Positions 1 through 7,891 of a DNA stretch of 41,080 nt are shown in pieces. The stretch lies in NCBI GenBank assembly GCA_017859335.1, contig JAFMNH010000010.1:1-41080 (forward strand), read 5' to 3'. This stretch comes from Rhodothermales bacterium. Lineage in GTDB: Bacteria; Bacteroidota; Rhodothermia; Rhodothermales; UBA10348. The number at the start of each line of letters is the position of its first letter. Within the stretch, counting starts at the first letter, position 1. The notes below the pieces were generated by a model. It searched no databases. It worked only from the letters and a program-made list of their open reading frames with translations, and was not told the DNA's origin. Both the position numbers and the translations under genes were made by a program.

Positions 1-2
1 TT

Positions 3-764
3 CCCATTGTCGAGGGGTATGGATTGACCGAAACCGCTCCGGTTCTTTCTATTTCGCCCTTCAATGACCCTCGCTACGGCAAGGTTGGTCATATCATTCC
101 CGGTGTTACCGTGGCCATCCAGAATCCGGATACCAACGAAATTATCGGACAGCTCAAGGGCGATGACTACCCCAGTTCACTGACCACGGAGCCAGGAGAA
201 ATCATTGCCAAAGGGCCCAACATCATGAAAGGCTACTGGAATAACCCGGAGGCCACTGCAGAAGCCATTGATCCGGATGGCTGGTACCACACGGGGGACG
301 TTGGGCGTTTCGACGATGGCTTCCTGATGATTACCGATCGCATCAAGCACATGATCGTCTCGGCCGGCGGCAAGAACATCTATCCTGGTCCGATTGAGGA
401 GGGCTTCAAGCACGAGCCCTGGATTGATCAGATCATGGTCATTGGCGAAGCGCGGGAGTTCTTGACGGCGCTTGTCGTTCCAGACGAAGATGTCATTCGA
501 AGCTACGCGAAAGAGCAGGGACTGAGCGCCTCCAAGTTGGCGGACATTCTGGATAGCGACGAAGTACAGCGCGTCTTCCAGCAACTCTTCCGCTCCTACT
601 CACGACAGGCCGCAGCGCATGAAAAGATCCGCGATTTCAGATTGGTGCTCGAGCCCTTCTCCATCGAGAACGGCATGATGACACCCACCATGAAACTCAA
701 GCGCCGGGTCATCGAGACGCAGTATGCAGAGCGGATCGAAGAGATGTACGCCGGCGTCATTTAA
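3..764 (+). CDS. AMP-dependent acyl-CoA synthetase, C-terminal part (5' end outside window)
   Basis: This is the C-terminal part of an adenylate-forming long-chain fatty acid-CoA ligase, which activates fatty acids with ATP and CoA. The open frame runs in from the left edge and has no start in the window. Right at the edge it reads EGYGLTET, the conserved aromatic-G-x-T-E adenylate-binding motif. WYHTGD follows, then DRIKHMIVSAGGKNI, which corresponds to the hinge and the G-x-N-I-x-P segment of the mobile C-terminal domain. A lysine in PTMKLKRRVI near the end fits the catalytic lysine. About 250 residues are visible. The stop overlaps the end of the convergent protease gene by 8 bases. The family is certain; the preferred chain length cannot be read from the sequence. 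Confidence 0.93.
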   Translation, partial: PIVEGYGLTETAPVLSISPFNDPRYGKVGHIIPGVTVAIQNPDTNEIIGQLKGDDYPSSLTTEPGEIIAKGPNIMKGYWNNPEATAEAIDPDGWYHTGDVGRFDDGFLMITDRIKHMIVSAGGKNIYPGPIEEGFKHEPWIDQIMVIGEAREFLTALVVPDEDVIRSYAKEQGLSASKLADILDSDEVQRVFQQLFRSYSRQAAAHEKIRDFRLVLEPFSIENGMMTPTMKLKRRVIETQYAERIEEMYAGVI

Positions 765-3700
765 GCACCAGCATGGACCGGATGAGGCTGGCTTGAGGCG
801 TCTTCAATTGATAGAAGTACACACCGCTGGCCAGTGTGGATGCATCAAAGCGTACTTGGTGCCATCCGGCCTGATACTGCCCGTTGGCCAGGGTGGCTAC
901 CTGACGACCCAGCATATCAAAAACGCGGACATCTACTTTGGATGAACCCGGAAGGGCAAACTGGATGGTCGTCACAGGATTGAATGGGTTGGGATAGTTG
1001 GGCTCGAGCAGGACCTGCGCAGGAAGCTGCCTCTCCTGCTCGGTGGCAACACCGGAAACTACCGAAACCAAGATGGTACCGGTTGCGGTCCCTCCCATCC
1101 CGTCCGAAACCGTGTACGTAAACAATTCTGCTCCGGCAAACCCGGAATTGGGGAAATAGAGAACCCGCTGGTCATCACGAAGCGTAGCGGTACCGTTGGA
1201 GGCACCCGAGATCTGCGTGATGTAGATCACATCTCCGTCCGCATCCGAATCATTGGAAAGCGGATTGATACTAACAAATCCACCTGTAGACACGCTGACT
1301 TCATCCGGAATCGCCACAGGAATAGCGTTAGAAGAGACATACTGAACAGCATCTGCCCGTTGGCTCCGGATGGATCCTGAAGCGTCTACGGCTCGAACCG
1401 AGAGCCACGATTCACGGCCCGTTCCGTACGAATCATCCCACGCGATGGCCGTTTCTGCGGTGGAGTGCACAACGTCCCAGGTATTGTAGGCGGACAGAGC
1501 CAAGAGCTCATAGGAAGCTGCTCCTGCCACAGGATTCCATGTGACTGTCGGGGAACCAGAACCCGAAGTATCGAGCGTCAAGTCAAGTCGCTCAGAGATC
1601 ACAAATGGACCCCCAATCGCTGTTTTGGCACCCCTGGTTACGCGAACGTAGGCCTCCGTGAGAGGTGTCTCTGGGACGGGCAGAATCGACGCGGAACGAA
1701 CTGCCGTGCTATTGCCGTGAAAGGATATCCACGTATTCATTCCGTCCAGCGAATACGCGACATCATCTACGTTGGCAGCAGCACCCAAGTAAGGAGAGTC
1801 CCAGAAGACCACCTTGTTCTGACCACTGAAGAATTGCTCTCCGCCCATGGGATGTGTGACAATCAGCTCATCGAGAACATAGGAGTAGACGAGATAAAAC
1901 GTTTGCGGTCCGAAAGGAACGGCGCTTCCGGTTACGCGCGCAGTAACGGTGCCCGAGCCCGGGCTATCGATGACAACCTGCTCGACATTGTTGAGCGCAT
2001 CCACACCGCGCGTAGCAGGCTGATCAGCCCGAGCCGGGGTAACGTCCAGAACCCAGGGAAGGTGATCTCCTGACGCATCGGCAACGACCAGATCCAGATT
2101 ATTGACGAGGGCCGGACCGGCATACGGTGATGCTTCCTTGTCCGTCCAATAAAGCATGACCTTCAATCTGGAAATCGACTTCCCATCGATCTGGTCGGGT
2201 ACGGGAATCGATATATCTACCTGATTGCCATTTTCAACTTCTGATATCTGGAATTGTGATTCGGTGATCACCTCAGCTGCCCGTCTGGCATTGGCCAGAC
2301 CATACCCGGAGGCAAAGGTAGGGCCGTCCACCAGAACGTAGTCTGCCGTATTCATCAAGATGGATTTGATGAGAGCTCCATCAGGCGTCTGTCCGGAATG
2401 GAGGTTGCGATAGTGCTCCACGAGCAGGGCCGCTGCTCCGGATATCGCGGGAGTGGACTGGCTCGATCCCTGGTACGTAGCGTAGTCATTGAAGGCAATG
2501 GCCGAATGGACATTGTTTTGCGCTACGATGTCGGGCTTGATTCGACCATCCCGAGCCGGGCCGTATGAGGGCGCCACCGAGGCAAATACCGGGTGTCCCA
2601 TACGCCCCACGACAAGTGTGTTCTTGGCAGATCCATAGGAGGGATTCAATGTGAGATAGTTTGGCGGATAGTTTGTCTGCGTAGCACCCGAGTTTCCAGC
2701 CGAAAAGACAGACAACAGCTGCCGCTCATTGGCTAGCAGTAGATCAATTGCCTGACTGTTCACGTTGTATCGTCCCTTTTGCTCATACCAGTCCCCGTAT
2801 ACTGGATCGGAGGAATTCCACGAGTTGCTCGAGATAACCATCGGATTCGGCTGATCGAGTCCCAGTTGAAAGAAATCACCTGTTCGCATCGTGTAAACGG
2901 TAGCCTTCGGCGCGACCCCCTTGAATCGAGGACGAATCGAGCCATCTCCTGCCAGAATGCTGGTCGTATGATTGCCGTGCTGGGAGAAGGAACCATTGTT
3001 GCCCAGCCCCGGGTCCAGGATCGAGTGACGCCCGCGCAGGTCCACATGGGTTCCGCCCTGGTATACGGCATCACCCAAGCCAGCAACGACACCCTGTCCG
3101 GATAAGCCGAGCATATCTGGAAGAGTAGAGGTTAGGACATTAGCCCTGATGTGCGTGGCCTGAACGTCCGCGATTATGTTTTCGTCATAATCATCCTGAT
3201 GAAAGGCGCCCTCTTCCAGAACGGGTTCACCATGGGGCTCAATGACCTGCACGAAGGGAAGCTTCGCCACGGTGCGAATGGCCTCAGAACTCATATTTGC
3301 AGTGAAGTAAAACGCCCCGTCGCGAATCTCTACATCGGAGATATTCCCGACCATGGTGAGAGCGCCAACAACATCTGTTGGATCTGTTCCGGGAGAATAC
3401 CCGGCGCGCACCATGACCTTGTCGTCGGTTGTCCTCCCCAGAAAGTCCAAAAACTCCGGTGCAATCTTATGCTCGAGTGTGGGACGACCCGCCGCCTGCA
3501 ATCCAAGCTCAAGTAAATCGCGAAAATCCGAATCAGATGCGACACGGGCGACATAGGCCGTTTCGGGTAAGAAATGATCCAGAGTTACACCGTTACTGGC
3601 CAATCTTTCTCGATCTTCAGAAGATAGAATATGGTCAAATTCCAGCACCAAGTGATACTTGCCATTGAACAGCGCTTCCTGGCCCAACACTTCGAAAGCT

Positions 3701-3900
3701 TTCTCTGAGTCCATCACCGCCTTTCCTGCTAGGGGGGAGAGAGACAGCATTTCCAAGGCCCCGTTGCGAGTGTCCAGACGGTCCTGTGCCACAACTTGAA
3801 TGGGCCCGATCAGGCACACTAAAAAGCAAAGCACTGCGCCAAGAATCGCCGCTGTGTCGGAGCTTGGTGAAGGCATTATCGTCATGTTGTTACACCGCAT
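757..3900 (-). CDS. Secreted S8 subtilisin-like serine protease with T9SS sorting domain
   Basis: This 1047-residue protein is predicted to be exported and anchored or released by the type IX system. A signal peptide lies at about residues 14-39, ending near VVAQ, so starts at Met1, Met6 or Met9 are all possible. A prodomain-like region follows to about 260. The S8 catalytic domain spans about 265-545: candidate Asp277 (GLGDAVY), His308 (HGNHTT), oxyanion Asn403 (SAGNSG) and Ser480 in GSSQSTPAISG. Next come beta-sandwich regions, a cadherin-like module around 905-990 with NDSDADGD, and a type A sorting domain at 968-1047 that starts NYPNPFNP and ends in VLK. The catalytic residues look complete, so it is likely an active extracellular peptidase. 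Its substrate is unknown; a role in collagen or gelatin breakdown would suit the locus at 11.7-20.4 kb but is speculation. Confidence 0.92.
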   Translation of the reverse strand: MRCNNMTIMPSPSSDTAAILGAVLCFLVCLIGPIQVVAQDRLDTRNGALEMLSLSPLAGKAVMDSEKAFEVLGQEALFNGKYHLVLEFDHILSSEDRERLASNGVTLDHFLPETAYVARVASDSDFRDLLELGLQAAGRPTLEHKIAPEFLDFLGRTTDDKVMVRAGYSPGTDPTDVVGALTMVGNISDVEIRDGAFYFTANMSSEAIRTVAKLPFVQVIEPHGEPVLEEGAFHQDDYDENIIADVQATHIRANVLTSTLPDMLGLSGQGVVAGLGDAVYQGGTHVDLRGRHSILDPGLGNNGSFSQHGNHTTSILAGDGSIRPRFKGVAPKATVYTMRTGDFFQLGLDQPNPMVISSNSWNSSDPVYGDWYEQKGRYNVNSQAIDLLLANERQLLSVFSAGNSGATQTNYPPNYLTLNPSYGSAKNTLVVGRMGHPVFASVAPSYGPARDGRIKPDIVAQNNVHSAIAFNDYATYQGSSQSTPAISGAAALLVEHYRNLHSGQTPDGALIKSILMNTADYVLVDGPTFASGYGLANARRAAEVITESQFQISEVENGNQVDISIPVPDQIDGKSISRLKVMLYWTDKEASPYAGPALVNNLDLVVADASGDHLPWVLDVTPARADQPATRGVDALNNVEQVVIDSPGSGTVTARVTGSAVPFGPQTFYLVYSYVLDELIVTHPMGGEQFFSGQNKVVFWDSPYLGAAANVDDVAYSLDGMNTWISFHGNSTAVRSASILPVPETPLTEAYVRVTRGAKTAIGGPFVISERLDLTLDTSGSGSPTVTWNPVAGAASYELLALSAYNTWDVVHSTAETAIAWDDSYGTGRESWLSVRAVDASGSIRSQRADAVQYVSSNAIPVAIPDEVSVSTGGFVSINPLSNDSDADGDVIYITQISGASNGTATLRDDQRVLYFPNSGFAGAELFTYTVSDGMGGTATGTILVSVVSGVATEQERQLPAQVLLEPNYPNPFNPVTTIQFALPGSSKVDVRVFDMLGRQVATLANGQYQAGWHQVRFDASTLASGVYFYQLKTPQASLIRSMLVLK

Positions 3901-4070
3901 ATTCCTGACAAAGGGTTAAAGAGTATCACAAGGCATTCGAGATCCAGGACTGGCCTGTCATCCGACTCTGACATGAGCGACTGCCCGAATGCTATTGCAG
4001 AAGGGTACTCTTTTCAGGAGGTAAAGCATCGACGGAACTGCACGGAAGATATGGCATTTTACGTCGCCAT

Positions 4071-4127
<57 letters not shown>

Positions 4128-4144
<17 letters not shown>

Positions 4145-4220
4145 CAGACAAACGAGCTGAGCTCGCTCAAGCGAGTTTGGCGGAGGGGTAGGGATTGTGC
4201 AAAGCAAAATCCCGCCACCC
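4128..4220 (+). repeat. 14-bp direct repeat of the tRNA-Pro 3' end
   Basis: The sequence AAATCCCGCCACCC occurs inside the 3' half of the tRNA (4128-4141) and again at 4207-4220, immediately before the stop codon of the convergent oxidase gene. The two copies are 79 bases apart. The duplicated segment covers the T-arm and acceptor 3' strand, the part of tRNA genes used as attachment sites by many integrases. No integrase or cargo lies between the copies, so this could be a remnant, a tRNA fragment duplication or coincidence. Confidence 0.5.
4153..4178 (+). terminator. Hairpin cluster after tRNA-Pro, possible terminator
   Basis: Two short, mutually exclusive hairpins start 9 bases after the tRNA. 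They are CGAGC-TGA-GCTCG (4153-4165) and CTCGC-TCAA-GCGAG (4162-4175), the second followed by only three T residues. The position suits a tRNA terminator or 3' processing structure, but the short U-tract keeps confidence low. Confidence 0.4.
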
Positions 4221-5498
4221 TTACTGTATCTGTCCGTTTTCGATGCGGCGCATGCGTTTTGCAAACTGGTCCATCGCATACTGCACAAAATCCTCTTCCT
4301 TCAGCCCGAAAGGCATGGGGTCATAGGCGGCAAACAATTCCGTGATCGAGGCCATGGCCAGCGGCATCAGGGCAGCCATGCGATCCTGAAATACCCCCAT
4401 GAGCGCCGGCTTCTCCTGAATTAGCCGACGAATCAGGTAAATGCCGAAGGCCACGTGCCGGGACTCATCGCGCTGCAGCAGTCGAATACCTTCTGTCACG
4501 CCGGGCATGATGCCGCGCTGCTCGAGCACCGTGTAAAATGCCTGGTAACCGGTTTCGGCCAATGTCCCCTCTACAACCATGTTGTAGGTCGTCGATGCCT
4601 CGACGATGGCCTCAGGCGATCCATCCCGATCCAGTCGACTCAACGCGCTTGGAAGCTCCTCGTAGAACAGCCGGCGATAGGATGGGGTGTGAAAGCGTGC
4701 CAGATCCTCATCTTGCCCGACGACTTCGTGGAAGATGCGCTGGAAGAACTCGACGTGTTTGGCCTCTTCGAAAAGGAATGTGGTCAAATACATCTCTTCC
4801 TCGAGACGGCCATCGAGCGCGAGGACTCGCATGAGTGGCAACAAATCGAGTGTCACCGCTTCCTCTCCCGCCTGGAACATGGCCAAGAGACGGGTGAGCA
4901 CATCCCTTTCAGAATCGGTCAGCGCCTCCCAATGACTTCGATCGGCTGACATATCCAGCTGCTGCGGATCCCAGATGCCCAGGCGCTTGGCTTTGTGGTA
5001 GAGCTGCATCGGAAATGCGTCATGATCGAGACCGCGACCGGATGTGGTCCGGAAATGATCGTGGCGCCCAGTTTCTGACGTGCCCACTTCCCTCCGTGAC
5101 GCCACGGGTTCCGGCGTCGATGGCAGCTTCTGACCGATTCTGATGGCTGCCTCAAGAAGCAAGGTGGCCGAGGATGCGAACCGGCCAAGCGTGAGGATGG
5201 AGCCTTTTTTCAGGGTAATAGCCCCTTGCATGATGGCCACCATGGGACGCTGGTCTCCATCCAGAATGCGATCCCATACGGCCCGATCAGCTTCCAGGAT
5301 GAAATCGGCCTGCTCCCCTTCATACGCCGGCCGGATGGCACGACATTCGCCCCTGAACAGATCCAGATACCATGCCGATTCATTCCGGACGCGGATGAGT
5401 ACGGACCACTTCCACTCCTTGGCAGATTCCGACCACTGGGTATCTTCTCTGAGGTTAGCGGCCCACGTCTGGGCCCACTCTTGACTGAATCTATCCAT
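4221..5498 (-). CDS. SCP2 sterol-carrier domain fused to R2-like ligand-binding oxidase (R2lox)
   Basis: A 425-residue two-domain protein. Residues about 25-122 have the pattern of an SCP2 sterol/lipid-carrier fold, including [16 protein letters not shown] and an [11 protein letters not shown] stretch. After a polar linker (about 123-160), residues 165-420 are a ferritin-like R2lox domain. All six metal ligands can be assigned: Glu212, Glu245, His248, Glu310, Glu345 and His348, in EEAV, EEAKH, VVEG and DESRH contexts. Val215 and Tyr305 occupy the spacings of the residues that form the Val-Tyr ether crosslink in characterised Mn/Fe R2lox proteins. Those are about 280-315 residues long and bind a long-chain fatty acid, so an attached lipid carrier is chemically sensible. 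The physiological reaction of the family is unknown. It diverges from the flavoprotein gene at 5553. Confidence 0.88.
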   Translation of the reverse strand: MDRFSQEWAQTWAANLREDTQWSESAKEWKWSVLIRVRNESAWYLDLFRGECRAIRPAYEGEQADFILEADRAVWDRILDGDQRPMVAIMQGAITLKKGSILTLGRFASSATLLLEAAIRIGQKLPSTPEPVASRREVGTSETGRHDHFRTTSGRGLDHDAFPMQLYHKAKRLGIWDPQQLDMSADRSHWEALTDSERDVLTRLLAMFQAGEEAVTLDLLPLMRVLALDGRLEEEMYLTTFLFEEAKHVEFFQRIFHEVVGQDEDLARFHTPSYRRLFYEELPSALSRLDRDGSPEAIVEASTTYNMVVEGTLAETGYQAFYTVLEQRGIMPGVTEGIRLLQRDESRHVAFGIYLIRRLIQEKPALMGVFQDRMAALMPLAMASITELFAAYDPMPFGLKEEDFVQYAMDQFAKRMRRIENGQIQ

Positions 5499-5552
5499 GA
5501 TGCTGCAGGTTTGCTGCCTTCAGGATACCCTGTCCCCAAACGGAAAACCACC

Positions 5553-7226
5553 GTGCATCGACGACATTTCATGCGTACTGCGGCCAGCGCCCTGCTGGCC
5601 AGCCCCTTTGCGCTCAGCGGCTGCTCATCGGACGGACTTACGGCAGACGTCGTCATCATTGGCGCCGGGACCGGCGGGGTGGCGGCAGCGCTTGCAGCCG
5701 CTGAGCGCGGCCTTTCGGTCGTTCTTACCGATGAGATGCCCCTGCCCGGCGGGCAGCTGACCAGTCAAGGCGTACCGCCTGATGAGCACCAGTGGATCGA
5801 GGAGCAAGGCGCGCCAGCCTCCTACCGGGCATTCCGGCGGCGTGTTCGCACGGTCTATGCAAAGCAGTGGAACGAGACAGCGGACAGTCTCAACCCGGGC
5901 GCCTGTGGCGTCTCCCGCATCTGTCATGCACCCTCCGTGGCAGCCGAGGTATTGGTCGAGATGCTGCAGGCACACGGGCAGCGTATCCGTTTCATGCCAC
6001 AAAGTGTTCCAGAAGTGGCTGGTGGCCACAGGGATCATATCGATGTCATCCAGATGCGGTCCCTTGTCGATGGCAGCACCTTCCTGCTTGAAGCGCCGCT
6101 CTTCATCGATGCCACGGAGCGGGGCGATCTTCTGCCCCTGACCGGCGCCGAATATGTTACGGGAAGCGAAGGGCAAGCAGCATTCGGCGAACCGAACGCA
6201 ACGGCTGAAGCGGATCCGACCAACGAACAGGCCTTCACCTGGTGCGCAGCCATCGGATTTGATCCCGCGTTCGACCCCGCGCGTCACGCAACACCAGCAG
6301 GCGTGGACGAGGCGATGCTCCAGGCGCCCGCATCCTATGGTTATTGGAAAGACTACGTGCCGGCGCTTACGCCAACCTGGCCCGGCAGGCTGCTGGATTT
6401 TACCTATTCGAATCCCATCACCCTTGAGCCCCGCCGGTTGGACTTCGACCCACGCCCCGGTGCCCAAACGGAGCGCTTCAATCTGTGGGCCTATCGCCGC
6501 CTGCAGCAAGCCGGGCGATCATGGCCCGTCAAAGGGGGCGTAACCCTGCTCAACTGGCCACAGAACGATTACCTGGAGGGGCGCCTGATTGATGTCACGG
6601 AAGCCGAACGCATCCGGCACGAGGACGCGGCAAAAGATCTGACCCGCAGCCTCATCCACTGGCTGCGCACGGAAGCTCCACGACCTGATGGCGGGCGCGG
6701 ATGGCCGGGGCTCTATCCCATGGCGGGTATCCTCGGTACGGACGACGGCTTGGCCATGGCACCCTACATCCGGGAAGCCCGGCGCATCCGCGCCCGGACA
6801 ACCGTTCACGAACACCATGTCGGGCAGGAAGCCCGAGCCAGCGTAGGGCTGAGCGAAGCCGAGCACTTTCCCGACAGCGTGGGTGTGGGGCACTACCGTA
6901 TCGACCTGCATCCATCCACGGGTGGCGACAATTACATCGACGTGGCCTCGCTTCCATTCGAAATTCCTCTTGGTGCCCTGCTTCCCATCCGCATCGACAA
7001 CCTCGTGGCGGCCTCGAAGAACATCGGTACCACCCATGTCACCAATGGATGCTATCGTCTTCACCCGGTGGAGTGGAGCATCGGAGAGGCGGCAGGAGCC
7101 CTGGCTGCCCTGTGCACGAAAAGCGGCGAGCTCCCTCCTGCCATCCATGGATCCGCCAGCCACCTGGAAGCATTACAGGCCGATCTTCTTCGCGGTGGCG
7201 CCCCGTTGCGTTGGCAACTGGGATGA
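5553..7226 (+). CDS. Exported FAD-dependent oxidoreductase (FAD_oxidored family)
   Basis: This protein of about 557 residues carries an FAD-binding Rossmann motif, GAGTGG, at residues 37-42 and the C-terminal flavin-contacting region with NIGTTHVTNGCYRLHP. I place the start at GTG 5553. That gives a twin-arginine leader (HRRHFMR) with a lipobox LSGC at residues 21-24, so it is likely a folded, Tat-exported lipoprotein. An ATG at 5571 would remove the arginine pair, while longer upstream starts would run through the divergent oxidase gene. The family includes putative secreted flavoenzymes of unknown substrate, and none can be assigned here. It is followed directly by the Spy-like gene, possibly with an ATGA overlap at 7223. 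Confidence 0.85.
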   Translation: MHRRHFMRTAASALLASPFALSGCSSDGLTADVVIIGAGTGGVAAALAAAERGLSVVLTDEMPLPGGQLTSQGVPPDEHQWIEEQGAPASYRAFRRRVRTVYAKQWNETADSLNPGACGVSRICHAPSVAAEVLVEMLQAHGQRIRFMPQSVPEVAGGHRDHIDVIQMRSLVDGSTFLLEAPLFIDATERGDLLPLTGAEYVTGSEGQAAFGEPNATAEADPTNEQAFTWCAAIGFDPAFDPARHATPAGVDEAMLQAPASYGYWKDYVPALTPTWPGRLLDFTYSNPITLEPRRLDFDPRPGAQTERFNLWAYRRLQQAGRSWPVKGGVTLLNWPQNDYLEGRLIDVTEAERIRHEDAAKDLTRSLIHWLRTEAPRPDGGRGWPGLYPMAGILGTDDGLAMAPYIREARRIRARTTVHEHHVGQEARASVGLSEAEHFPDSVGVGHYRIDLHPSTGGDNYIDVASLPFEIPLGALLPIRIDNLVAASKNIGTTHVTNGCYRLHPVEWSIGEAAGALAALCTKSGELPPAIHGSASHLEALQADLLRGGAPLRWQLG

Positions 7227-7264
7227 CGCCCATCATTGCATTGATCTCCCCTCTCGATACTGCC

Positions 7265-7843
7265 ATGCGCCTTCTGCTTTTCTTGCTGCTGCTGACAATG
7301 ACCACAGCGGCCCGCGCCCAGGAACACAACCACGCTTCGCCCTATGCCGGTATGCAGGAAAGGGATATCAAGGCCCTCTCGGATGGCGATATCGATGGCT
7401 TGCTCTCGGGTGCCGGCATGGGCTATGCCATGGCAGCCGAACTGAACGGCTTCCCGGGTCCAAAGCATGTGCTGGAACTGGCTGATGAACTGGCTCTGAC
7501 CGCCGAGCAGCGGCAGCAGACCGAAGCCCTTTTTGCCGCCATGCAGTCAGAAGCGGTGGCCCTGGGACGGCAACTGATCGCCCTCGAAACCGACCTGGAT
7601 GCAGCCTTTGCTTCCGGTCAAGCGACTGCAGAAGGCATCCTGGACCTGACAGCCCGAATCGGAGAGGTGGAGGGCAGGCTGCGGGCCGCTCACCTGAATA
7701 CCCATCTGAAGATGACGCCGCTACTGAGCATGCACCAGCGTCACATGTATCAGGAGCTGCGTGGTTATGGCGAAGGCGGCATGGACCATGGCAGCATGGA
7801 CCACAGCGGGATGGATCATGATGGGATGAACCACGATCACTGA
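7265..7843 (+). CDS. Periplasmic Spy/CpxP-like protein with Met/His-rich tail
   Basis: The 192-residue product starts with a clear signal peptide (MRLLLFLLLL through ARAQ). An in-frame ATG at 7223 overlapping the previous stop is an alternative start. The mature part is predicted helical and contains an LTAEQRQQTEALF segment like the LTxxQ motif of Spy/CpxP periplasmic stress chaperones and metal sensors. The last 20 or so residues are repeated MDHG/MDHS/MDHD units, a typical soft-metal (copper or silver) binding tail. It follows the flavoprotein in the same direction and converges with the iron transporter. The family call is reasonable; a metal-handling role is inferred from the tail. Confidence 0.8.
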   Translation: MRLLLFLLLLTMTTAARAQEHNHASPYAGMQERDIKALSDGDIDGLLSGAGMGYAMAAELNGFPGPKHVLELADELALTAEQRQQTEALFAAMQSEAVALGRQLIALETDLDAAFASGQATAEGILDLTARIGEVEGRLRAAHLNTHLKMTPLLSMHQRHMYQELRGYGEGGMDHGSMDHSGMDHDGMNHDH

Positions 7844-7891
7844 GGTGCCAAGAGCACTCAGGGGCCCCAGCCGCTGAGGCGCCCGGATCGC

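Noticed and set aside
5226-5552. N-terminal extension of the FAD oxidoreductase
   Set aside because: It would overlap the divergent R2lox gene for over 270 bases and bury the twin-arginine leader in the middle of the protein.
7783-7843. Short tandem repeat resembling a small array
   Set aside because: It is coding: repeated Met-Asp-His units at the C-terminus of the Spy-like protein, not a CRISPR or noncoding satellite.
7857-7878. CTCAG/CTGAG hairpin between convergent genes as terminator
   Set aside because: The stem is only five pairs with a 12-base loop and no T-tract on either strand.
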